Assembly: GCA_947650285.1 (NCBI GenBank)
Contig: CANTFL010001453.1
Coordinates: 62,001-126,000 of the forward strand
Source: Hyaloperonospora brassicae
Taxonomy: Eukaryota; Oomycota; Peronosporomycetes; Peronosporales; Peronosporaceae
Length of the DNA: 64,000 nt
Reading direction: 5' to 3'
Part shown: positions 19,431 to 32,400 of the stretch, piece by piece
How positions within the stretch are numbered: position 1 is the first letter of the stretch
How the letters are laid out: every line of letters begins with the position of its first letter
Notes under the pieces: generated by a model
What the model saw: the letters and a program-made list of their open reading frames with translations, nothing else
Database searches by the model: none
What the model was told of the DNA's origin: nothing
Program-made: the position numbers and the translations under genes

Positions 19431-19699
19431 AAACGCGCGCCAGATGCGTTTCGGGCCCCTGCCAGGGGCCTTGTCAGTGGCTTGTCAAAATACAAGTGAG
19501 AACAACCCAACCTATATCTTTGTGCTGCCTAATACAACACATAGAAATCTGTAGAACATTCCATATATGCCCTAGTGTATGTTGAATCTCTGGAGTCTAC
19601 CCAAGTGCAACTTGCACTTCCAACGGATATCACTTTCAGATTGATAAAGCCACAAATGAGGCCCCCGGAGGGGGGCCGAAATGCGTCTGACGCGCGTTT
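19431..19699. mobile_element. MITE-like element with ~40-bp terminal inverted repeats
   Basis: The left end 19431-19471 (starting AAACGCGCGCCAGATGCG) and the reverse complement of the right end 19660-19699 (AAACGCGCGTCAGACGCA) match through about 40 bases with a few substitutions, including a GC-rich core of GGCCCC type. The 188-bp interior is AT-rich with no ORF and contains an 8-bp hairpin AAGTGCAA-C-TTGCACTT. Size and layout fit a non-autonomous DNA transposon. A target duplication is not obvious. Confidence 0.65.
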
Positions 19700-20418
19700 A
19701 AATATAGAAATGATTAGCTATATTCTCTAAATTTCCTACACACTTCAGGTGTGTTTTACTGAGTCATAATGCCTTTACACTTCTTACTTGGCCCCGAGCC
19801 TGACCCTCTTACGCATTTTTACCGATGACTTGTTCTTCTATTTAAATCAATCATTATCTTTAGGCGATCACGATTGATGATCGATGGACCCAATGTCTGC
19901 CGAAACTAATGTATCCTGAGTCGTGGCATCATTACATCGTCCACAACATCCATCATCTGCATCTGGTATTGTTCTGATGCGAATTGGCGCTTTTTCAATC
20001 TTGTCAACAACACCGCTAGTTCAATTCTTGCTTGTCCAAAATTATTTAAAGGCTTGCCCGTACAAATCACTCGACTGTGTCTGCCATGGTGTATGAGCCT
20101 AGTCAACTAATTTGAAGGCCCTGGAATTTCCCTTGATCTGGACCTTATTGACGATGAAGCTGGAACATTTCAGTGATAGCAAGCGCACTCGCATAAACAT
20201 TTCAGCATCCGGGTCGCCTTCCACTTAGTCGATGTGGTATCGAACAAATCACCAGCTCCTTACCAGCATCATATATGCACTTCTTCGAACCATTCGCCGC
20301 AAATACGGAGCACAAACGACAAATTCATCGGTGTCATATCGATCATTAGCTGATCTTCTTATTCAGCGTAGACAGACCTAGAAGTGCCAATATCGACGGT
20401 CTTCTATGCAGCGGGTTT
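19700..20418. other. Non-coding spacer before the tandem array
   Basis: 719 bp without a supported gene. A minus-strand 66-codon ORF (19906-20106) has no recognisable features. The array begins abruptly at 20419 inside otherwise unique sequence. Confidence 0.55.
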
Positions 20419-23400
20419 GTGATCCTCCCACTACCAGGAGCGAAGGTTTTTCCCTGCTCTGTTATCCAGTCTGGGGCGGTGCACCTTTCCTTAGTGACCT
20501 TGGTGTGAACCCTTACGAGCTCACCACAATGTCGACTCCTGATTTGAGACGGGCGCGCCTTCCACACCCTGTGGATAGTGTCGCCACGACTCGTATCACA
20601 ACCCTCGTACCTCACTACCCGGACTGAAGCGTTCCGTTACAAGTTGGCGCCACCCAACCCGGTGACACTTCCACCAACTATGCAAATACAACAACCCGCC
20701 AAAATGCATGTATCGAAAACCCATACTCAAGGAGGATGCGCCGCACGCTTCCAATCAAACAAACATGTGCGATACGAAACGTATACGAAATGTGGAAGAC
20801 AAAACATACCCATAGACTTGTGGACATATCCACTCATATTCAGGTATAGACGGCTACGAAACTGCTCATACGACATGCAGACCAAGTATCTTCGCATGAA
20901 TCAAAAGAAGCAAGACGTGATGCCACTTTGTGTGGCGTGCTCTTATCCAAATCAGGAGCTCCGACCGTCTGTACAGAGGTGCTCCTTCTGAAACTGAGCA
21001 TGCGGTGCTCGATCGTTTGTGACGATGTCTATCGAAGGTCAAATGTTCTTCCAACTCATTATGTACTATTCACTTACTCGATTCTTTTCTCACTCAGCGA
21101 ATTGGCTGCCTCCAGTTTCCGCGCTTAGACCACTGCGTCAAAGAAGGAGATCTGTCGCGCATACAGAGACCAACATCAAAGCATTCAAGAGTGAAGTCCC
21201 ATGAACACCGCAAACCATAAATTATCAAACGAGCCGGAGGATGCGACAGATCGAGATTCTTGAGTGCTGACAGACAATCCATTGAACAAACCCGTCCTCT
21301 TCCAGTCGTGGTATAGCATGCAGAAGCCGGTTCAAACTGACTTGCATCATCGTTGATGCAAGTCGTGGATACACATGCACCGGCGAACGGGATGATTTTG
21401 CCTTGATATGGTGAGTGAACACAAAACACTTCAAATTGCCCCAAAATAGCGAGATTCTTTGCAAACAAGTCAATGCGATTCTCTGTTTTCGCATAAACCA
21501 CTACGTCAGCAGTACCTTCGCCTCGAGTACTTTGAACAAGGTCTGCACCATGCATTCGTTCCACAACTCGTTTGCGACCTTGAGCAAGGGACTAAAGAGA
21601 GCATTCCTATTGTCTGCGGATGCGCTTCGGTTCATGTACAGAATCTCGTGTGCAGGGGTTTAGCACACACGGATGGTCGAACGATCCCATGTAGTCCCAC
21701 CGATCATTGTTGTGTCCGATATCAATACGTTGGTGAGAGCACACAGCACCTCTTGAGTACTCAAAGAAAGACGAGAGACAATCCCGGGATGGGTATGTAA
21801 AACTGGCACTGAATGGTAAAAGGTGTTCGCGAGGTATTCGAATTACGACCTGTAGAGCTGTGGCTGCACATCAGGATTCTGGCACGTGATCCTCCCACTA
21901 CCAGGAGCGAAGGTTTTTCCCTGCTCTGTTATCCAGTCTGGGGCGGTGCACCTTTCCTTAGTGACCTTGGTGTGAACCCTTACGAGCTCACCACAATGTC
22001 GACTCCTGATTTGAGACGGGCGCGCCTTCCACACCCTGTGGATAGTGTCGCCACGACTCGTATCACAACCCTCGTACCTCACTACCCGGACAGAAGCGTT
22101 CCGTTACAAGTTGGCGCCACCCAACCCGGTGACACTTCCACCAACTATGCAAATACAACAACCCGCCAAAATGCATGTATCGAAAACCCATATTCAAGGA
22201 GGATGCGCCGCACGCTTCCAATCAAACAAACATGTGCGACACGAAACGTATACGAAATGTGGAAGACAAAACATACCCATAGACTTGTGGACATATCCAC
22301 TCATATTCAGGTATAGACGGCTACGAAACTGCTCATACGACATGCAGACCAAGTATCTTCGCATGAATCAAAAGAAGCAAGACGTGATGCCACTATGTGT
22401 GGCGTGCTCTTATCCAAATCAGGAGCTCCGACCGTCTGTACAGAGGTGCTCCTTCTGAAACTGAGCATGCGGTGCTCGATCGTTTGTGACGATGTCTATC
22501 GAAGGTCAAATGTTCTTCCAACTCATTATGTACTATTCACTTACTCGATTCTTTTCTCACTCAGCGAATTGGCTGCCTCCAGTTTCCGCGCTTAGACCAC
22601 TGCCTCAAAGAAGGAGATCTGTCGCGCATACAGAGACCAACATCAAAGCATTCAAGAGTGAAGTCCCATGAACACCGCAAACCATAAATTATCAAACGAG
22701 CCGGAGGATGCGACAGATCGAGATTCTTGAGTGCTGACAGACAATCCATTGAACAAACCCGTCCTCTTCCAGTCGTGGTATAGCATGCAGAAGCCGGTTC
22801 AAACTGACTTGCATCATCGTTGATGCAAGTCGTGGATACACATGCACCGGCGAACGGGATGATTTTGCCTTGATATGGTGAGTGAACACAAAACACTTCA
22901 AATTGCCCCAAAATAGCGAGATTCTTTGCAAACAAGTCAATGCGATTCTCTGTTTTCGCATAAACCACTACGTCAGCAGTACCTTCGCCTCGAGTACTTT
23001 GAACAAGGTCTGCACCATGTAATCGTTCCACGACTCGTTTGCGACCTTGAGCAAGGGACTAAAGAGAGCATTCCTATTGTCTGCGGATGCGCTTCGGTTC
23101 ATGTACAGAATCTCGTGTGCAGGGGTGTAGCACACACGGATGGTCGAACGATCCCATGTAGTCCCACCGATCATTGTTGTGTCCGATATCAATACGTTGG
23201 TGAGAGCACACAGCACCTCCTGAGTACACAAACAAAGACGAGAGACAATCCCGGGATGGGTATGTAAAACTGGCACTGAATGGTAAAAGGTGTTCGCGAG
23301 GTATTCGAATTACGACCTGTAGAGCTGTGGCTGCACATCAGGATTCTGGCACGTGATCCTCCCACTACCAGGAGCGAAGGTTTTTCCCTGCTCTGTTATC

Positions 23401-26400
23401 CAGTCTGGGGCGGTGCACCTTTCCTTAGTGACCTTGGTGTGAACCCTTACGAGCTCACCACAATGTCGACTCCTGATTTGAGACGGGCGCGCCTTCCACA
23501 CCCTGTGGATAGTGTCGCCACGACTCGTATCACAACCCTCGTACCTCACTACCCGGACTGAAGCGTTCCGTTACAAGTTGGCGCCACCCAACCCGGTGAC
23601 ACTTCCACCAACTATGCAAATACAACAACCCGCCAAAATGCATGTATCGAAAACCCATATTCAAGGAGGATGCGCCGCACGCTTCCAATCAAACAAACAT
23701 GTGCGACACGAAACGTATACGAAATGTGGAAGACAAAACATACCCATAGACTTGTGGACATATCCACTCATATTCAGGTATAGACGGCTACGAAACTGCT
23801 CATACGACATGCAGACCAAGTATCTTCGCATGAATCAAAAGAAGCAAGACGTGATGCCACTATGTGTGGCGTGCTCTTATCCAAATCAGGAGCTCCGACC
23901 GTCTGTACAGAGGTGCTCCTTCTGAAACTGAGCATGCGGTGCTCGATCGTTTGTGACGATGTCTATCGAAGGTCAAATGTTCTTCCAACTCATTATGTAC
24001 TATTCACTTACTCGATTCTTTTCTCACTCAGCGAATTGGCTGCCTCCAGTTTCCGCGCTTAGACCACTGCCTCAAAGAAGGAGATCTGTCGCGCATACAG
24101 AGACCAACATCAAAGCATTCAAGAGTGAAGTCCCATGAACACCGCAAACCATAAATTATCAAACGAGCCGGAGGATGCGACAGATCGAGATTCTTGAGTG
24201 CTGACAGACAATCCATTGAACAAACCCGTCCTCTTCCAGTCGTGGTATAGCATGCAGAAGCCGGTTCAAACTGACTTGCATCATCGTTGATGCAAGTCGT
24301 GGATACACATGCACCGGCGAACGGGATGATTTTGCCTTGATATGGTGAGTGAACACAAAACACTTCAAATTGCCCCAAAATAGCGAGATTCTTTGCAAAC
24401 AAGTCAATGCGATTCTCTGTTTTCGCATAAACCACTACGTCAGCAGTACCTTCGCCTCGAGTACTTTGAACAAGGTCTGCACCATGCATTCGTTCCACAA
24501 CTCGTTTGCGACCTTGAGCAAGGGACTAAAGAGAGCATTCCTATTGTCTGCGGATGCGCTTCGGTTCATGTACAGAATCTCGTGTGCAGGGGTGTAGCAC
24601 ACACGGATGGTCGAACGATCCCATGTAGTCCCACCGATCATTGTTGTGTCCGATATCAATACGTTGGTGAGAGCACACAGCACCTCTTGAGTACACAAAG
24701 AAAGACGAGAGACAATCCCGGGATGGGTATGTAAAACTGGCACTGAATGGTAAAAGGTGTTCGCGAGGTATTCGAATTACGACCTGTAGAGCTGTGGCTG
24801 CACATCAGGATTCTGGCACGTGATCCTCCCACTACCAGGAGCGAAGGTTTTTCCCTGCTCTGTTATCCAGTCTGGGGCGGTGCACCTTTCCTTAGTGACC
24901 TTGGTGTGAACCCTTACGAGCTCACCACAATGTCGACTCCTGATTTGAGACGGGCGCGCCTTCCACACCCTGTGGATAGTGTCGCCACGACTCGTATCAC
25001 AACCCTCGTACCTCACTACCCGGACTGAAGCGTTCCGTTACAAGTTGGCGCCACCCAACCCGGTGACACTTCCACCAACTATGCAAATACAACAACCCCG
25101 CCAAAATGCATGTATCGAAAACCCATATTCAAGGAGGATGCGCCGCACGCTTCCAATCAAACAAACATGTGCGACACGAAACGTATACGAAATGTGGAAG
25201 ACAAAACATACCCATAGACTTGTGGACATATCCACTCATATTCAGGTATAGACGGCTACGAAACTGCTCATACGACATGCAGACCAAGTATCTTCGCATG
25301 AATCAAAAGAAGCAAGACGTGATGCCACTTTATATGGCGTGCTCTTATCCAAATCAGGAGCTCCGACCGTCTGTACAGAGGTGCTCCTTCTGAGGCTGAG
25401 CATGCGGTGCTCGATCGTTTGTGACGATGTCTATCGAAGGTCAAATGTTCTTCCAACTCATTATGTACTATTCACTTACTCGATTCTTTTCTCACTCAGC
25501 GAATTGGCTGCCTCGAGTTTCCGCGCTTAGACCACTGCGTCAAAGAAGGAGATCTGTCGCGCATACAGAGACCAACATCAAAGCATTCAAGAGTGAAGTC
25601 CCATGAACACCGCAAACCATAAATTATCAAACGAGCCGGAGGATGCGACAGATCGAGATTCTTGAGTGCTGACAGACAATCCATTGAACAAACCCGTCCT
25701 CTTCCAGTCGTGGTATAGCATGCAGAAGCCGGTTCAAACTGACTTGCATCATCGTTGATGCAAGTCGTGGATACACATGCACCGGCGAACGGGATGATTT
25801 TGCCTTGATATGGTGAGTGAACACAAAACACTTCAAATTGCCCCAAAATAGCGAGATTCTTTGCAAACAAGTCAATGCGATTCTCTGTTTTCGCATAAAC
25901 CACTACGTCAGCAGTACCTTCGCCTCGAGTACTTTGAACAAGGTCTGCACCATGCATTCGTTCCACAACTCGTTTGCGACCTTGAGCAAGGGACTAAAGA
26001 GAGCATTCCTATTGTCTGCGGATGCGCTTCGGTTCATGTACAGAATCTCGTGTGCAGGGGTGTAGCACACACGGATGGTCGAACGATCCCATGTAGTCCC
26101 ACCGATCATTGTTGTGTCCGATATCAATACGTTGGTGAGAGCACACAGCACCTCTTGAGTACACAAACAAAGACGAGAGACAATCCCGGGATGGGTATGT
26201 AAAACTGGCACTGAATGGTAAAAGGTTTTCGCGAGGTATTCGAATTACGACCTGTAGAGCTGTGGCTGCACATCAGGATTCTGGCACGTGATCCTCCCAC
26301 TACCAGGAGCGAAGGTTTTTCCCTGCTCTGTTATCCAGTCTGGGGCGGTGCACCTTTCCTTAGTGACCTTGGTGTGAACCCTTACGAGCTCACCACAATG

Positions 26401-29400
26401 TCGACTCCTGATTTGAGACGGGCGCGCCTTCCACACCCTGTGGATAGTGTCGCCACGACTCGTATCACAACCCTCGTACCTCACTACCCGGACTGAAGCG
26501 TTCCGTTACAAGTTGGCGCCACCCAACCCGGTGACACTTCCACCAACTATGCAAATACAACAACCCGCCAAAATGCATGTATCGAAAACCCATATTCAAG
26601 GAGGATGCGCCGCACGCTTCCAATCAAACAAACATGTGCGACACGAAACGTATACGAAATGTGGAAGACAAAACATACCCATAGACTTGTGGACATATCC
26701 ACTCATATTCAGGTATAGACGGCTACGAAACTGCTCATACGACATGCAGACCAAGTATCTTCGCATGAATCAAAAGAAGCAAGACGTGATGCCACTTTAT
26801 ATGGCGTGCTCTTATCCAAATCAGGAGCTCCGACCGTCTGTACAGAGGTGCTCCTTCTGAAGCTGAGCATGCGGTGCTCGATCGTTTGTGACGATGTCTA
26901 TCGAAGGTCAAATGTTCTTCCAACTCATTATGTACTATTCACTTACTCGATTCTTTTCTCACTCAGCGAATTGGCTGCCTCGAGTTTCCGCGCTTAGACC
27001 ACTGCGTCAAAGAAGGAGATCTGTCACGCATACAGAGACCAACATCAAACCATTCAAGAGTGAAGTCCCATGAACACCGCAAACCATAAATTATCAAACG
27101 AGCCGGAGGATGCGACAGATCGAGATTCTTGAGTGCTGACAGACAATCCATTGAACAAACCCGTCCTCTTCCAGTCGTGGTATAGCATGCTGAAGCCGGT
27201 TCAGACTGACTTGCATCATCGTTGATGCAAGTCGTGGATACACATGCACCGGCGAACGGGATGATTTTGCCTTGATATGGTGAGTGAACACAAAACACTT
27301 CAAATTGCCCCAAAATAGCGAGATTCTTTGCAAACAAGTCAATGCGATTCTCTGTTTTCGCATAAACCACTACGGCAGCAGTACCTTCGCCTCGAGTACT
27401 TTGAACAAGGTCTGCACCATGCATTCGTTCCACAACTCGTTTGCGACCTTGAGCAAGGGACTAAAGAGAGCATTCCTATTGTCTGCGGATGCGCTTCGGT
27501 TCATGTACAGAATCTCGTGTGCAGGGGTGTAGCACACACGGATGGTCGAACGATCCCATGTAGTCCCACCGATCATTGTTGTGTCCGATATCAATACGTT
27601 GGTGAGGGCACACAGCACCTCTTGAGTACACAAACAAAGACGAGAGACAATCCCGGGATGGGCATGTAAAACTGGCACTGAATGGTAAAAGGTTTTCGCG
27701 AGGTATTCGAATTACGACCTGTAGAGCTGTGGCTGCACATCAGGATTCTGGCACGTGATCCTCCCACTACCAGGAGCGAAGGTTTTTCCCTGCTCTGTTA
27801 TCCAGTCTGGGGCGGTGCACCTTTCCTTAGTGACCTTGGTGTGAACCCTTACGAGCTCACCACAATGTCGACTCCTGATTTGAGACGGGCGCGCCTTCCA
27901 CACCCTGTGGATAGTGTCGCCACGACTCGTATCACAACCCTCGTACCTCACTACCCGGACTGAAGCGTTCCGTTACAAGTTGGCGCCACCCAACCCGGTG
28001 ACACTTCCACCAACTATGCAAATACAACAACCCGCCAAAATGCATGTATCGAAAACCCATACTCAAGGAGGATGCGCCGCACGCTTTCAATCAAACAAAC
28101 ATGTGCGATACGAAACGTATACGAAATGTGGAAGACAAAACATACCCATAGACTTGTGGACATATCTGCTCATATTCAGGTATAGACGGCTACGAAACTG
28201 CTCATACGACATGCAGACCAAGTATCTTCGCATGAATCAAAAGAAGCAAGACGTGATGCCACTTTATATGGCGTGCTCTTATCCAAATCAGGAGCTCCGA
28301 CCGTCTGTACAGAGGTGCTCCTTCTGAAACTGAGCATGCGGTGCTCGATCGTTTGTGACGATGTCTATCGAAGATCAAATGTTCTTCCAACTCATTATGT
28401 ACTATTCACTTACTCGATTCTTTTCTCACTCAGCGAATTGGCTGCCTCGAGTTTCCGCGCTTAGACCACTGCGTCAAAGAAGGAGATCTGTCACTCATAC
28501 AGAGACCAACATCAAACCATTCAAGAGTGAAGTCCCATGAACACCGCAAACCATAAATTATCAAACGAGCCGGAGGATGCGACAGATCGAGATTCTTGAG
28601 CGCTGACAGACAATCCATTGAACAAACCCGTCCTCTTCCAGTCGTGGTATAGCATGCTGAAGCCGGTTCAGACTGACTTGCATCATCGTTGATGAAAGTC
28701 GTGGATACACATGCACCGGCGAACGGGATGATTTTGCCTTGATATGGTGAGTGAACACAAAACACTTCAAATTGCCCCAAAATAGCGAGATTCTTTGCAA
28801 ACAAGTCAATGCGATTCTCTGTTTTCGCATAAACCACTACGGCAGCAGTACCTTCGCCTCGAGTACTTTGAACAAGGTCTGCACCATGCATTCGTTCCAC
28901 AACTCGTTTGCGACCTTGAGCAAGGGACTAAAGAGAGCATTCCTATTGTCTGCGGATGCGCTTCGGTTCATGTACAGAATCTCGTGTGCAGGGGTGTAGC
29001 ACACACGGATGGTCGAACGATCCCATGTAGTCCCACCGATCATTGTTGTGTCCGATATCAATACGTTGGTGAGGGCACACAGCACCTCTTGAGTACACAA
29101 ACAAAGACGAGAGACAATCCCGGGATGGGCATGTAAAACTGGCACTGAATGGTAAAAGGTTTTCGCGAGGTATTCGAATTACGACCTGTAGAGCTGTGGC
29201 TGCACATCAGGATTCTGGCACGTGATCCTCCCACTACCAGGAGCGAAGGTTTTTCCCTGCTCTGTTATCCAGTCTGGGGCGGTGCACCTTTCCTTAGTGA
29301 CCTTGGTGTGAACCCTTACGAGCTCACCACAATGTCGACTCCTGATTTGAGACGGGCGCGCCTTCCACACCCTGTGGATAGTGTCGCCACGACTCGTATC

Positions 29401-32400
29401 ACAACCCTCGTACCTCACTACCCGGACTGAAGCGTTCCGTTACAAGTTGGCGCCACCCAACCCGGTGACACTTCCACCAACTATGCAAATACAACAACCC
29501 GCCAAAATGCATGTATCGAAAACCCATACTCAAGGAGGATGCGCCGCACGCTTTCAATCAAACAAACATGTGCGATACGAAACGTATACGAAATGTGGAA
29601 GACAAAACATACCCATAGACTTGTGGACATATCCGCTCATATTCAGGTATAGACGGCTACGAAACTGCTCATACGACATGCAGACCAAGTATCTTCGCAT
29701 GAATCAAAAGAAGCAAGACGTGATGCCACTTTATATGGCGTGCTCTTATCCAAATCAGGAGCTCCGACCGTCTGTACAGAGGTGCTCCTTCTGAAACTGA
29801 GCATGCGGTGCTCGATCGTTTGTGACGATGTCTATCGAAGATCAAATGTTCTTCCAACTCATTATGTACTATTCACTTACTCGATTCTTTTCTCACTCAG
29901 CGAATTGGCTGCCTCGAGTTTCCGCGCTTAGACCACTGCGTCAAAGAAGGAGATCTGTCACGCATACAGAGACCAACATCAAACCATTCAAGAGTGAAGT
30001 CCCATGAACACCGCAAACCATAAATTATCAAACGAGCCGGAGGATGCGACAGATCGAGATTCTTGAGCGCTGACAGACAATCGATTGAACAAACCCGTCC
30101 TCTTCCAGTCGTGGTATAGCATGCTGAAGCCGGTTCAGACTGACTTGCATCATCGTTGATGAAAGTCGTGGATACACATGCACCGGCGAACGGGATGATT
30201 TTGCCTTGATATGGTGAGTGAACACAAAACACTTCAAATTGCCCCAAAATAGCGAGATTCTTTGCAAACAAGTCAATGCGATTCTCTGTTTTCGCATAAA
30301 CCACTACGGCAGCAGTACCTTCGCCTCGAGTACTTTGAACAAGGTCTGCACCATGCATTCGTTCCACAACTCGTTTGCGACCTTGAGCAAGGGACTAAAG
30401 AGAGCATTCCTATTGTCTGCGGATGCGCTTCGGTTCATGTACAGAATCTCGTGTGCAGGGGTGTAGCACACACGGATGGTCGAACGATCCCATGTAGTCC
30501 CACCGATCATTGTTGTGTCCGATATCAATACGTTGGTGAGGGCACACAGCACCTCTTGAGTACACAAACAAAGACGAGAGACAATCCCGGGATGGGCATG
30601 TAAAACTGGCACTGAATGGTAAAAGGTTTTCGCGAGGTATTCGAATTACGACCTGTAGAGCTGTGGCTGCACATCAGGATTCTGGCACGTGATCCTCCCA
30701 CTACCAGGAGCGAAGGTTTTTCCCTGCTCTGTTATCCAGTCTGGGGCGGTGCACCTTTCCTTAGTGACCTTGGTGTGAACCCTTACGAGCTCACCACAAT
30801 GTCGACTCCTGATTTGAGACGGGCGCGCCTTCCACACCCTGTGGATAGTGTCGCCACGACTCGTATCACAACCCTCGTACCTCACTACCCGGACTGAAGC
30901 GTTCCGTTACAAGTTGGCGCCACCCAACCCGGTGACACTTCCACCAACTATGCAAATACAACAACCCGCCAAAATGCATGTATCGAAAACCCATACTCAA
31001 GGAGGATGCGCCGCACGCTTTCAATCAAACAAACATGTGCGATACGAAACGTATACGAAATGTGGAAGACAAAACATACCCATAGACTTGTGGACATATC
31101 TGCTCATAGTCAGGTATAGACGGCTACGAAACTGCTCATACGACATGCAGACCAAGTATCTTCGCATGAATCAAAAGAAGCAAGACGTGATGCCACTTTA
31201 TATGGCGTGCTCTTATCCAAATCAGGAGCTCCGACCGTCTGTACAGAGGTGCTCCTTCTGAAACTGAGCATGCGGTGCTCGATCGTTTGTGACGATGTCT
31301 ATCGAAGATCAAATGTTCTTCCAACTCATTATGTACTATCCACTTACTCGATTCTTTTCTCACTCAGCGAATTGGCTGCCTCGAGTTTCCGCGCTTAGAC
31401 CACTGCGTCAAAGAAGGAGATCTGTCACTCATACAGAGACCAACATCAAACCATTCAAGAGTGAAGTCCCATGAACACCGCAAACCATAAATTAGAAAAC
31501 GAGCCGGAGGATGCGACAGATCGAGATTCTTGAGCGCTGACAGACAATCGATTGAACAAACCCGTCCTCTTCTAGTCGTGGTATAGCATGCTGAAGCCGG
31601 TTCAGACTGACTTGCATCATCGTTGATGAAAGTCGTGGATACACATGCACCGGCGAACGGGATGATTTTGCCGTGATATGGTGAGTGAACATAAAACACG
31701 TCAAATTGCCCCAAAATAGCGAGATTCTTTGCAAACAAGTCAATGCGATTCTCTGTTTTCGCATAAACCACTACGGCAGCAGTACCTTCGCCTCGAGTAC
31801 TTTGAACAAGGTCTGCACCATGCATTCGTTCCACAACTCGTTTGCGACCTTGAGCAAGGGACTAAAGAGAGCATTCCTATTGTCTGCGGATGCGCTTCGG
31901 TTCATGTACAGAATCTCGTGTGCAGGGGTGTAGCACACACGGATGGTCGAACGATCCCATGTAGTCCCACCGATCATTGTTGTGTCCGATATCAATACGT
32001 TGGTGAGGGCACACAGCACCTCTTGAGTACACAAACAAAGACGAGAGACAATCCCGGGACGGGCATGTAAAACTGGCACTGAATGGTAAAAGGTTTTCGC
32101 GAGGTATTCGAATTACGACCTGTAGAGCTGTGGCTGCACATCAGGATTCTGGCACGTGATCCTCCCACTACCAGGAGCGAAGGTTTTTCCCTGCTCTGTT
32201 ATCCAGTCTGGGGCGGTGCACCTTTCCTTAGTGACCTTGGTGTGAACCCTTACGAGCTCACCACAATGTCGACTCCTGATTTGAGACGGGCGCGCCTTCC
32301 ACACCCTGTGGATAGTGTCGCCACGACTCGTATCACAACCCTCGTACCTCACTACCCGGACTGAAGCGTTCCGTTACAAGTTGGCGCCACCCAACCCGGT

